A DNA stretch of 13,590 bases from JBBRLG01 sp038231495 (GTDB lineage: Bacteria; Planctomycetota; Planctomycetia; Gemmatales; Gemmataceae), in contig JBBRLG010000145.1 of NCBI GenBank assembly GCA_038231495.1, positions 1 through 13,590 on the forward strand. Reading direction: 5' to 3'. Below are positions 6,606-13,371 of this stretch, piece after piece (the first letter of the stretch is position 1; the number at the start of each line of letters is the position of its first letter). The notes below the pieces were generated by a model. That model did not search any database, was not told where the DNA came from, and saw only the letters and a list, made by a program, of their open reading frames with translations. Made by a program: the position numbers and the translations under genes.

Positions 6606-6828
6606 ATTGGCCCATCAGGTCACCAATGACCTGGCTGACCCCCTCGTGATCGAAGATTACGGGGAAACCTCCGGGGGCGATGTAAACGGCCACACCGCCC
6701 CTGATCACTAATGCGTCGGGGTGGTCCACCTCGAAACGGTCCCCGCTCACCAACGCCACGGTGAACGGCCGGAACGGGCTTCGTTTTTTGAAGCCGTTTA
6801 AGGTCTGGTCGAAGTTGTCGGCCTGCAT
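6592..6828 (-). CDS. Small hypothetical protein, possible planctomycete 'PFxPFT' family
   Basis: A 78-residue protein with an excellent ribosome binding site, GGAGG six bases before the ATG. The pattern PFRPFTVALVSGDRFEVDHP is typical, from memory, of a small uncharacterised family common in planctomycetes, where a short strand-rich domain begins with a QPF/PFT segment. It probably folds as a small beta-rich domain. There is no signal peptide or catalytic motif. It converges on ubiE and overlaps its 3' end by 14 bp, so the two are likely regulated separately. The function is unknown. Confidence 0.68.
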   Translation of the reverse strand: MQADNFDQTLNGFKKRSPFRPFTVALVSGDRFEVDHPDALVIRGGVAVYIAPGGFPVIFDHEGVSQVIGDLMGQSNPP

Positions 6829-6974
6829 TGTTCACCTCCAGCATGGTGCCGCGATGTATGCCCTACACCATGCGCGGATTCTACCACACGCCTGTACGTT
6901 AGGGCAAACGTCGCTCACCGGGTGCCGCTGGCCGCTTGTTGTCAGCCAGTTGAAGCAGATGCTTAGCCGGTTGC

Positions 6975-7029
6975 TATACTCCCCGCGGCTTGCGCTTCGG
7001 GCTCGTGTCAAATTGCCCCGCGGCCAGTA
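6975..7029. repeat. Palindromic dispersed element (TATACTCCCCGCG family, copy 2, short form)
   Basis: It starts TATACTCCCCGCGG and ends CCCCGCGGCCAGTA like copy 1 at 5580-5684, and its 41-bp right part matches copy 1 at 35 positions. It lacks the left hairpin arm and so cannot fold in the same way. It lies just past the end of the lipid operon. Confidence 0.65.
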
Positions 7030-7049
7030 TCCCTCCCACGGCTGCGACT

Positions 7050-8408
7050 TCAAGTCGGCTGGGAGGCTTCACTGCTGGCGAGCAGCTGTCGGTGTGGACC
7101 CGACCGTAGCCCAGAATTGGCGGGGCTCCTGTTTCGCGACTGCGCAAAGGCGCGCAAGGCGTTCCAGGCTTCGGGCCGCACGACCATCAATGGTCGGGAT
7201 TTCCTCAGAAGATGCACGGCTTCAGCGGCCGTGGCTACCAGTCCCGTGGCCAGGAGATAGGCGCCGACAACCGCGGCGCTGCGCGAATAGCCGATCTTGC
7301 AATGGACATAGACGGTTCCGTTGACCGACTGTTCGGAGATAAACGTCACGGCCTCCCGAAGCTGATGCGGCGTCGGAGCGGCCAAGTCCAGGATCGGCAG
7401 ATTGTGGTAGGTCGTAGCCAAGAATGGCGCCGCCTCGGAGAATTCGGCCGTCAGATCGAGCACGGCCGTCACGCCGTGGCCAAGCGCTGCCACGGCCTCG
7501 GCCTTGTTGAGTTTGCGCCCGATCATCAACCCCGGAACAACGACGTCCCACGGCCGGCCGCGCCGCCGATAATAGACCAAAGAAAGGTACTGGCCAAAAA
7601 GGACCGGCCCCAAGACAAAACGCGACCACGGCGCCAGGCGTCCACCACGCTTCAGGAAGATCCCCGGTCCCACTCCGCAGTACGCCAGCGCCACGATTCC
7701 CAGGGCCAATCCGGGCCAAACCAGAAGAATCCCCCAGGGTTGACTCAAGGCCGCCAGGATGAGAACCGCCGCGGCGCTCAGTGCATAGTAAGAGCCGACG
7801 CGGAGGCTGCTTACGCGCGGCCGGGCAGGAACTTCACGAAACAAATAACAACAAAGGCTGCCGAGTAGAAGTCCACCCGCTATATCCACCACATGGTGCT
7901 GATAGGTCAAGACCGTCGAGAAACCAATAAGACCGAACCACACGTTTAACGCAAAACGCACCCGGCCGCGCGTGTGCGTCCCGTACAGGACGACAAGAAT
8001 GACACCGAGCGTAATGTGCAGCGAGGGGACCAGGTTGTACGGCCTGTCGAGTGTTTGAAACGCGTCGAACGTTGCGCCAAGCCAGCCGCTGGTTTCCGGT
8101 CGCTCGAAGGCAAACCGCAACGGCAGCAGCAGAAAGCAGACGCCGGAAACGACGACGGCGAAGCTGATTCGTTGGGCCAAGGTCTGTAACTCACGTCGGT
8201 CCCTGCATAGAAAAGGGGCGACGATGAAGAAGAGATCAATTGACAGGTAGGGCACGATCGTGAGAGGCACGAATGGGATTGCGCGTTCCCACTCGAAGTA
8301 CCATGTCCCCACATCCGTGCGCTGCGCGGTGATCCAGTTTGTCGTGCTGTACACCACCAGGAACAGGACGGAAAGAAGCAGGGAAGTCTTGGCAGCGGCG
8401 GCCTTCAT
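7050..8408 (-). CDS. ynbD: PAP2/Aur1-like membrane domain fused to a dual-specificity phosphatase (YnbD-like)
   Basis: A 452-residue inner-membrane protein. Residues 8-240 hold several hydrophobic segments and a PAP2/Aur1-type active site: RPYNLVPSLH (Ser129, His131) and HHVVD (His171, Asp175). These act on lipid phosphates or transfer phospho-headgroups. The soluble C-terminal part (about 285-425) is a dual-specificity phosphatase with the CX5R loop HCKIGYSR (Cys370, Arg376) and a candidate general-acid Asp318 in DLTAEF. The start at 8408 overlaps the stop of the preceding gene as ATGA; the frame extends upstream but that start has no support. It is the last gene of the operon. The PAP2 plus phosphatase fusion matches E. 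coli YnbD as I recall it. Substrates are unknown; phosphatase versus phosphotransferase activity of the PAP2 half cannot be decided. Confidence 0.85.
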   Translation of the reverse strand: MKAAAAKTSLLLSVLFLVVYSTTNWITAQRTDVGTWYFEWERAIPFVPLTIVPYLSIDLFFIVAPFLCRDRRELQTLAQRISFAVVVSGVCFLLLPLRFAFERPETSGWLGATFDAFQTLDRPYNLVPSLHITLGVILVVLYGTHTRGRVRFALNVWFGLIGFSTVLTYQHHVVDIAGGLLLGSLCCYLFREVPARPRVSSLRVGSYYALSAAAVLILAALSQPWGILLVWPGLALGIVALAYCGVGPGIFLKRGGRLAPWSRFVLGPVLFGQYLSLVYYRRRGRPWDVVVPGLMIGRKLNKAEAVAALGHGVTAVLDLTAEFSEAAPFLATTYHNLPILDLAAPTPHQLREAVTFISEQSVNGTVYVHCKIGYSRSAAVVGAYLLATGLVATAAEAVHLLRKSRPLMVVRPEAWNALRAFAQSRNRSPANSGLRSGPHRQLLASSEASQPT

Positions 8409-10168
8409 GTCGCAACCTTTCTTGCCACAGACACAGTAAAGAGGCCCCACCCGTCAATCTCCTGCGAAACCTTGTCGAAGCCCGCGAGCTGCACTAACTC
8501 GTCCATCTCCGCCTGGGTCCGCCGGCGCATGATCCACGGTTGACCCTCTCGATTGCGTAGCACGCGGGCGATGAATTCGACCTGCGGATGCCACGGCTGG
8601 TTGGTGTACAGAAGATAGCCGCCCGGCGCAACAATGTCGGCCAGACCCCGAAGGGAACGCAGCACCAAATCATTGTCCGGGAACAGTTCATAAAGTCCGG
8701 ACGCGATTGCGATGTTCGGGCGCGGTGCCAGGGCGGCGAGGGAGTCGCGCTCAAAAGCGTCGCCGTGGGCGATCGTCACATTCTTTAGGCCCAATGCATC
8801 GGCCAGGCGGCGGGCGGCTTCAAGGTTCTCTTCCTTATAGTCGCGTAACAGTGCCGTCATTGGAATGTGCTTGAGTCTGCACATCGTTTCCAGGAGGTAG
8901 CGGCACGGCCCGGAGGCAATATCCACGAGCCGTACCGGATGGCCCGCGGCATGCACGGTCTCGATCGCCGTTCGCAATGCCTTTTCAAGATGAACTTTGC
9001 GTTGGCGGATACCTCGCCAACCGATGCTTTCGAGATAGGCAAGATCGATAAGCCGTCCCAACGGGGTAAGGCCCTGAGGCCGGTTCGCGTAAACATAATC
9101 CAGCGTCATGCCGGAGTCGAACCCTGCGTGCCAGCCAAGTTGGATGCCACGACTCAGTCGGCCAACCGTTTTCAGAAACAATCGCGTGACATCGAAAAAT
9201 AGGCTGCCCCGACCACAGAGACGGTCGTACTCAGCCTTGGTGTAGCCGCATTTGTCAGCATCAACCAGCGACGCCCTGGGGGTTACGTGTCGGAAGCGCT
9301 CGACAATGAAGGCACGCACTTTTGCCACCACACGCGCGCGGTCCGTTTCGTGGAAGAGCGCATGAGAGAAACCCGGGAGAACTTCCATGGACTTAACGGG
9401 CGACGAGAGCTTCTTGAAGAACTCCTCCTGGGCGGACTGCTTCACAACCCAATCTGAACCGGCGGCGAGCAGCAACGTCGGTACGGTAATCGCACCCGCA
9501 TCGGCTAGTAAGCGTGTAGAGGTATCGTGTAAATCGAGCAGAAGGTTTATGGCAATTTGGCGGAAAATCAAGTCGTCGGCTTGATAGCGTTGGGCTTGCT
9601 CGGCATCGTGCGTGAGCATACCTGGCTGCACGTAGCTCTTCACATAACCAGGCCCCAGCAGTTTCTGCCGTAGCCGCAGGAGCGGGACCGCGAAGGGTAC
9701 ATAGAGTTTCACGCGAAAGGCAGGTGTGGCCAAGATCATACCGCGCACCGGCGGGGCGTAGTCATGGACCCAGGCCGCGGCAATGACCGCTCCAACACTA
9801 TGCCCCAGGACAATCGTGTTCTCGGGCACGATACCATGGCGCTCTGAAAGGTGACGTAGGAAGATGTCTGCGTCCTTGACCAGGGTGGCGACGTCGGGCG
9901 CGGAGCCGCGCTCGCCGCTCGATCGGCCGTGACCGCGCGCGTCCCAGGCAAAGACGGCCACGTCGTCCAGTGCCAATGCTTCCACCGTCTCTTGCCAACG
10001 GCCCGAGTGCTCGTGACCGCGGTGAAAGAGCACCAGCGCCTTGTCGGTGGCACGCGCGGGGATCCAGGCGCGGTAGCACAGTTCCGCACCATCGGGCAGG
10101 ACGAGCGTGTACTCGGAAAGACGCAGTCGCGCGGCCGCCGGGATCGGCAGATCAAGAACTTGAGTCAT
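8405..10168 (-). CDS. ynbC: Alpha/beta hydrolase fused to class I SAM methyltransferase (YnbC-like)
   Basis: A 587-residue two-domain protein. Residues 20-295 form a serine hydrolase of the monoacylglycerol-lipase/Hydrolase_4 type: HRGHEHSGRW oxyanion region, DARGHGRSSG, nucleophile elbow GHSVG (Ser124), Asp239 in AAGSDW and His269 in GFSHALFH, a complete triad. After a linker, residues 365-587 form a SAM methyltransferase with motif I LVDIASGPCRY (413-423), an acidic GDAF (469-472) and PGGYLLYTNQP (515-525). Both active sites look intact. The start overlaps the acyltransferase stop as ATGA and the end overlaps the next start as ATGA, indicating translational coupling. The likely role is deacylation plus methylation of a lipid intermediate, which is inference. 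Architecture and neighbourhood match E. coli YnbC from memory. Confidence 0.87.
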   Translation of the reverse strand: MTQVLDLPIPAAARLRLSEYTLVLPDGAELCYRAWIPARATDKALVLFHRGHEHSGRWQETVEALALDDVAVFAWDARGHGRSSGERGSAPDVATLVKDADIFLRHLSERHGIVPENTIVLGHSVGAVIAAAWVHDYAPPVRGMILATPAFRVKLYVPFAVPLLRLRQKLLGPGYVKSYVQPGMLTHDAEQAQRYQADDLIFRQIAINLLLDLHDTSTRLLADAGAITVPTLLLAAGSDWVVKQSAQEEFFKKLSSPVKSMEVLPGFSHALFHETDRARVVAKVRAFIVERFRHVTPRASLVDADKCGYTKAEYDRLCGRGSLFFDVTRLFLKTVGRLSRGIQLGWHAGFDSGMTLDYVYANRPQGLTPLGRLIDLAYLESIGWRGIRQRKVHLEKALRTAIETVHAAGHPVRLVDIASGPCRYLLETMCRLKHIPMTALLRDYKEENLEAARRLADALGLKNVTIAHGDAFERDSLAALAPRPNIAIASGLYELFPDNDLVLRSLRGLADIVAPGGYLLYTNQPWHPQVEFIARVLRNREGQPWIMRRRTQAEMDELVQLAGFDKVSQEIDGWGLFTVSVARKVAT

Positions 10169-10932
10169 GCAGCAAACTCCTGTCGGGGTACGAGTCTGAG
10201 TGGCGGTAAGGTGCTGGGGGCCAGGGCTAACACGGCCTGGCGTAACTCCCGACTGATCCGGTGGGCTGACGATGTGGTGCGGTCCAGATCCAGGTAGGCA
10301 CGCGGCTTGCCGATAATCAACTGCAAACGACGGGGCCTGGGCAGCCAGCTCCCCTTCGGCAAGGCCTCATCGCCGCCTTGCAGGTAGCAGGGAACCACGG
10401 GATGGCGGCTGGCCGCGGCGAGCAGGCCAATACCTGCCTTGAACTCGCCGATCTGTCCGGTCACCGAGCGTGTGCCTTCGGGAAAAATCAACAGGACGTT
10501 ACCAGGATTTTCCAGCAACTCCCGGCAGAGATCGAGGCTTTCGCGTATGTCGGTGTGCCGATCAAACGGCAGTGCGTTGGCAACGACCGCCGCCGCGAGC
10601 AGGGCCGGGACACCGACGAAAAAGTAATCGCGCGCGGCCGCGGGGAAGGCGCGATGGAGCTTGCCAAGAGGTAACGAGGCAAGGAGACACAATGTGTCCA
10701 GATGGCTGGTGTGGTTAGCAACAAGGATGAACGACTGGTCCGTGGGCAGGTTCTCGCGTCCAACAATAGTGAAGCGGTGGTAAAGCCGCAGCCAGCCACG
10801 AATGGTTAGTGCCGCGATCGAACGCACAGCGGCGACCAGCATGTCCGGCTCACGCGGGAAATGCCGCAACCGCTCGATGAGCGGCAGATTCAGATCCACG
10901 GGCGGCTCATACTGCCACGGAGGCATCTCCAT
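10165..10932 (-). CDS. PlsC-type lysophosphatidate acyltransferase
   Basis: A 255-residue acyltransferase with the glycerolipid acyltransferase motifs: NHTSHLDT with the HX4D pair His74/Asp79, FPEGTRS at 150-156, and a hydrophobic N-terminal stretch (about 31-52) that could anchor it in the membrane. It probably acylates lysophosphatidate to phosphatidate, the substrate of the CdsA-like enzyme next door. I set the start at 10932, where AGGAGG lies seven bases upstream; a longer in-frame start at 11022 adds 30 residues without family features and runs toward a repeat element. It overlaps the next gene by 4 bp. As I recall, E. coli ynbABCD has no acyltransferase at this position, so this gene is an addition to the cluster. 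Confidence 0.88.
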   Translation of the reverse strand: MEMPPWQYEPPVDLNLPLIERLRHFPREPDMLVAAVRSIAALTIRGWLRLYHRFTIVGRENLPTDQSFILVANHTSHLDTLCLLASLPLGKLHRAFPAAARDYFFVGVPALLAAAVVANALPFDRHTDIRESLDLCRELLENPGNVLLIFPEGTRSVTGQIGEFKAGIGLLAAASRHPVVPCYLQGGDEALPKGSWLPRPRRLQLIIGKPRAYLDLDRTTSSAHRISRELRQAVLALAPSTLPPLRLVPRQEFAA

Positions 10933-11043
10933 ACGCCCGCCTCCTGCTCCTATCGACCCTAAAGGAACACAAGCAAGGGCAGAGGTTAGCATCATCCTGG
11001 TTAATGAGTCAAGTCCGGTCATTGGTGTAGCGATCGGCCATCG

Positions 11044-11206
11044 TAACCGTTCACTCCCCCCTTGCGAAGGGGGGGTAGGGGGGTGGAGTGGACGCCAGGA
11101 CTGAGTTCATCAATCGTTCTTGACCCCCCCTACCCCCCTTCGTAAGGGGGGAGTTCAGGGCATCCACCCCCCCTACCCCCCTTCGTAAGGGGGGAGTGAA
11201 CGGTTA
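11044..11206. mobile_element. MITE-like element copy 2, inside the lipid operon
   Basis: Ends TAACCGTTCACTCCCCCC and GGGGGGAGTGAACGGTTA are perfect inverted repeats and match copy 1 at 2687-2819; with the next flanking base the perfect repeat spans 11043-11207. The inner part has alternating G-run and C-run blocks with TTCGTAAG spacers, one block being duplicated relative to copy 1, and the shared core CAATCGTTCTTGACC. It begins about 8 bp after the ynbB-like stop codon and ends about 110 bp before the acyltransferase start. No clear target duplication is seen. Its transcript would fold into a very stable hairpin and might attenuate downstream expression. Confidence 0.75.
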
Positions 11207-11214
11207 CCAGCCAT

Positions 11215-12162
11215 CTAGTCCAGATCGTGAAAAGGCCGCGTCAGGTGGAAGAATAGCGGTGCGACGAAGACGAGACTGTCCATGCGGTCGAGGATTCCGC
11301 CGTGGCCCGGAATGGTGGCGCCCATGTCTTTAATTCCCACGTCCCGCTTGATCGCACTGACTACCAAATCACCCAGTTGCCCACCGATGCCGACGACCAG
11401 GCCCGCCAGGACACATTCCCTGGCTTGAAAGTGCGGAAGCGTGAAGAGTACAGCCCAGGGCAGAAGTAGGGAGAATGCCAGTGCCCCCAAGGATCCTTCC
11501 CAGGTCTTCTTCGGGCTAATGTTGCTGCGGAGCTTATGCCGGCCGAAAAGCTTGCCGCAGACGTATGCCGCCACATCGTTCAGCTCCACGGCAATGAGGA
11601 CGTAAAGCAAATAACTGTAAGCATGCTTGGCATTGGTGAGGAATGCAAGGTGCCCGAACATCCAGCCGAAGTAGACGAACCCGACAATGGCTAGCGAGAG
11701 CGCCTGGAGTTGACCTTGGGCGCGGTTGCGAACAATCGGAACGACCAGGATCGTGGCAATCACGAAGACCGGGACAGCCATAAACAGGGCGTACCACCCG
11801 GTTTTGCCGTCCGCCGGATCGGTGAGGATCGAGACGGCTCCCGTCGCGAAGATGCCCAGGTATACCACGCCGGTCATCATCCAGTCGCGGTATAGTCCCG
11901 TCGCCCGCGCGAATTCCCTGAAGCCCGCGACAGCCACGATCGTCAGGAAGCCGATCGCGATTATGCGCCCCAGGAAAATGCAGCCAAACGTCGCCGGTGC
12001 CAAGACGAGCCAGCCACCGTAGGCTTGCCAGGCGTGATCGAGGTCCTTACGGAATACCCATTTCAAGAGGGCGATCACAACGCCGGCCATGACAAGAAGC
12101 CCAGCCGCAACGGCGGTGTAGAACCAAAAGACGTGGCTTTCGAGGGCGGCCTGCGGCGACAT
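11215..12162 (-). CDS. ynbB: CDP-diacylglycerol synthase (CdsA/YnbB-like)
   Basis: A 315-residue integral membrane cytidylyltransferase converting phosphatidate and CTP to CDP-diacylglycerol. About eight hydrophobic segments are visible. The CdsA signature is complete at residues 269-295: SAIKRDVGIKD then GHGGILDRMD. The preceding loop NDVAAYVCGKLFGRHKLRSN with SPKKTWEGS (195-224) is also typical. Start ATG at 12162 has GGGAGA eight bases upstream. It follows the YnbA-like gene by 18 bp, so the two are probably co-transcribed. The N-terminal segment is somewhat longer than in minimal CdsA proteins. Whether this is the housekeeping enzyme or a dedicated paralogue cannot be told here; the neighbourhood favours a dedicated one. 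Confidence 0.9.
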   Translation of the reverse strand: MSPQAALESHVFWFYTAVAAGLLVMAGVVIALLKWVFRKDLDHAWQAYGGWLVLAPATFGCIFLGRIIAIGFLTIVAVAGFREFARATGLYRDWMMTGVVYLGIFATGAVSILTDPADGKTGWYALFMAVPVFVIATILVVPIVRNRAQGQLQALSLAIVGFVYFGWMFGHLAFLTNAKHAYSYLLYVLIAVELNDVAAYVCGKLFGRHKLRSNISPKKTWEGSLGALAFSLLLPWAVLFTLPHFQARECVLAGLVVGIGGQLGDLVVSAIKRDVGIKDMGATIPGHGGILDRMDSLVFVAPLFFHLTRPFHDLD

Positions 12163-12180
12163 GCATTGATTCTCCCGTAC

Positions 12181-12858
12181 CTACCGGCTGTCAGTGGGCG
12201 CGGGTGCCGGCGTCCGGAGGGCGCGCAGGATGCGGACGAGTCTGATCCAAATTGTCTGCACACAGCCGACGATGATAACCACATAGGTCCAATCGAGGAC
12301 CGTCAGGCCGCCGTACCGAATCTGCCCCTCCGCCCACCAGAGCAACCCGAGGGTGATCCATGCGCCCGCGTGCAGCACGACCATCCGCCACGGCTTGGCC
12401 ATAATGCCGCTATACTCGCGCTGCACGCCAACCGCTTGCCCCGAGATCCCGACGTAGGCTACCAACAGCGCAAAGATTGCTACCCAATAACCTCCAAGCG
12501 TGTGACATAACCCGCTGTGACCGGCACCGACAAAGATAATCGCGTCGGAGATGCGGTCCGGCAAATCATTCACAATCTCACCCTTGCGGCTCGCCTTGCT
12601 CGCGGCAAGCGCCACCATTCCGTCGAGCATGTTCAGCCATAACCGGAGATAGCAGAATAGTACGGCCGGGATCAACAAAGCGGGTAGCGCCTGGGCTTGC
12701 CAGAAACAGACGCCGGCCCCCACCGCGGCCGCAATAGTCGTGTAGGACACCACGTCAGGATGGATGCCAAGGGCAACACAAATCTTGACGGTGCCGCGTG
12801 TGGTGCGGCGAAAGACTTCAAAAATCGGTCGGCGAGAAACGAGTTTGTATTCAGCCAC
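12181..12858 (-). CDS. ynbA: CDP-alcohol phosphatidyltransferase (YnbA-like), with atypical motif
   Basis: An approximately 225-residue membrane enzyme of the CDP-alcohol phosphatidyltransferase family, which joins a phosphatidyl group from CDP-diacylglycerol to an alcohol. The family motif DxxDGxxAR(x8)G(x3)D(x3)D appears at residues 76-101 with exact spacing but altered residues: Asn76 and Asn97 replace the first and third Asp, and Leu84 replaces Arg, while Asp79, Gly80, Ala83, Gly93 and Asp101 are kept. As I recall, E. coli YnbA also has Asn at the two Asp positions. Five or six hydrophobic segments are seen. There is no good ATG; I chose the GTG at 12858, since the protein from YKLVSRRPIF onward aligns in outline with the YnbA N-terminus, and longer frames read through repeat DNA. 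It is the first gene of the operon. Confidence 0.78.
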   Translation of the reverse strand: MAEYKLVSRRPIFEVFRRTTRGTVKICVALGIHPDVVSYTTIAAAVGAGVCFWQAQALPALLIPAVLFCYLRLWLNMLDGMVALAASKASRKGEIVNDLPDRISDAIIFVGAGHSGLCHTLGGYWVAIFALLVAYVGISGQAVGVQREYSGIMAKPWRMVVLHAGAWITLGLLWWAEGQIRYGGLTVLDWTYVVIIVGCVQTIWIRLVRILRALRTPAPAPTDSR

Positions 12859-12895
12859 CGCCTTGACCCCGTGACGGCCGAGAGACTCGGCGACG

Positions 12896-13216
12896 ATATT
12901 ACCTCGGCAGGAAAGCTCCGCACAAATTGCTTCTGCCAATCGCACTGTTTCGGGGGCACGACGCTTGCCCGACCGGACTTCCTCTGGCGTCCTCTTTGAC
13001 CGCGGCAGCGGACAGCCTACCCACCCTTGCCAAATGCAACAATGTTGGCAAGGGTGGGATTTTGGCACGCAGCGACCGTCCGGGGCAGGCAGCGGCGCTC
13101 ATCTACCCTTGCCAACGGCTTGGCAAACACTGGCGAGGGTGGGTGGCAAGGGTCCCTTTGGCGAGGGTGCCTTTGACACCGACCGGGTGTGCGGAACTTT
13201 CGTGCCGAGGTAATAT
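12896..13216. mobile_element. Inverted-repeat-bounded segment upstream of ynbA
   Basis: Terminal arms 12896-12923 and 13189-13216 are reverse complements at 26 of 28 positions, both ending in ATATTACCTCGGCA at the outside. Inside are a 14-bp-arm hairpin and degenerate TTGCCAA/TTGGCAA motifs. No transposase is encoded. A solo copy of the arm lies at 5686-5711. It could be a non-autonomous element or two convergent copies of a shorter repeat. Confidence 0.6.
13020..13058. repeat. Hairpin of the CCACCCTTGCCAA family
   Basis: Arms CCCACCCTTGCCAA (13020-13033) and TTGGCAAGGGTGGG (13045-13058) are perfect 14-bp inverted repeats with an 11-nt loop. The same arm occurs at 229-262, near the other end of the window. 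Confidence 0.75.
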
Positions 13217-13285
13217 GAAAGGACCTTGTCACTCAGTCCGTCCTATTCCTTGTCCGCCCAGGCCAGACACGGGCCACTGTTCGTT

Positions 13286-13371
13286 TCATTCGTCCTTTTT
13301 TCTGCGATACTCCATGGCCCAAATGGTAGCGATCGTGAGCAGATCGCAGAGCACGTGGAAATTCCGCACCC
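13286..13371 (-). pseudogene. Possible 3' remnant of a truncated gene
   Basis: On the minus strand a frame reads VRNFHVLCDLLTIATIWA, then MEYRRKKDE and a stop at 13288-13286. The composition, a hydrophobic helix followed by a basic/acidic tail, looks like the natural C-terminus of a small membrane protein. Upstream the frame enters the palindrome at 13372-13455 and meets a stop there, which suggests the palindrome truncated the gene. A chance open frame cannot be excluded. Confidence 0.3.

Noticed and set aside
5756..6649. Plus-strand frame of 297 codons overlapping ubiE
   Set aside because: Arg/Pro/His-rich shadow frame; the true frame carries the full UbiE motif set.
7031..7066. Terminator of the lipid operon formed by CCTCCCA/TGGGAGG around the ynbD stop
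   Set aside because: The stem is interrupted, overlaps coding sequence and has no T-tract on the minus strand, so I did not call it.
10933..11022. Longer acyltransferase start at 11022
   Set aside because: The AGGAGG seven bases before 10932 is far better, and the extra 30 residues have no family feature.
12859..13068. Upstream extension of the ynbA-like protein to an ATG at 13068
   Set aside because: The added residues (such as PCQHCCIWQGW) are the translation of the CCACCCTTGCC hairpin repeat and have no family counterpart.
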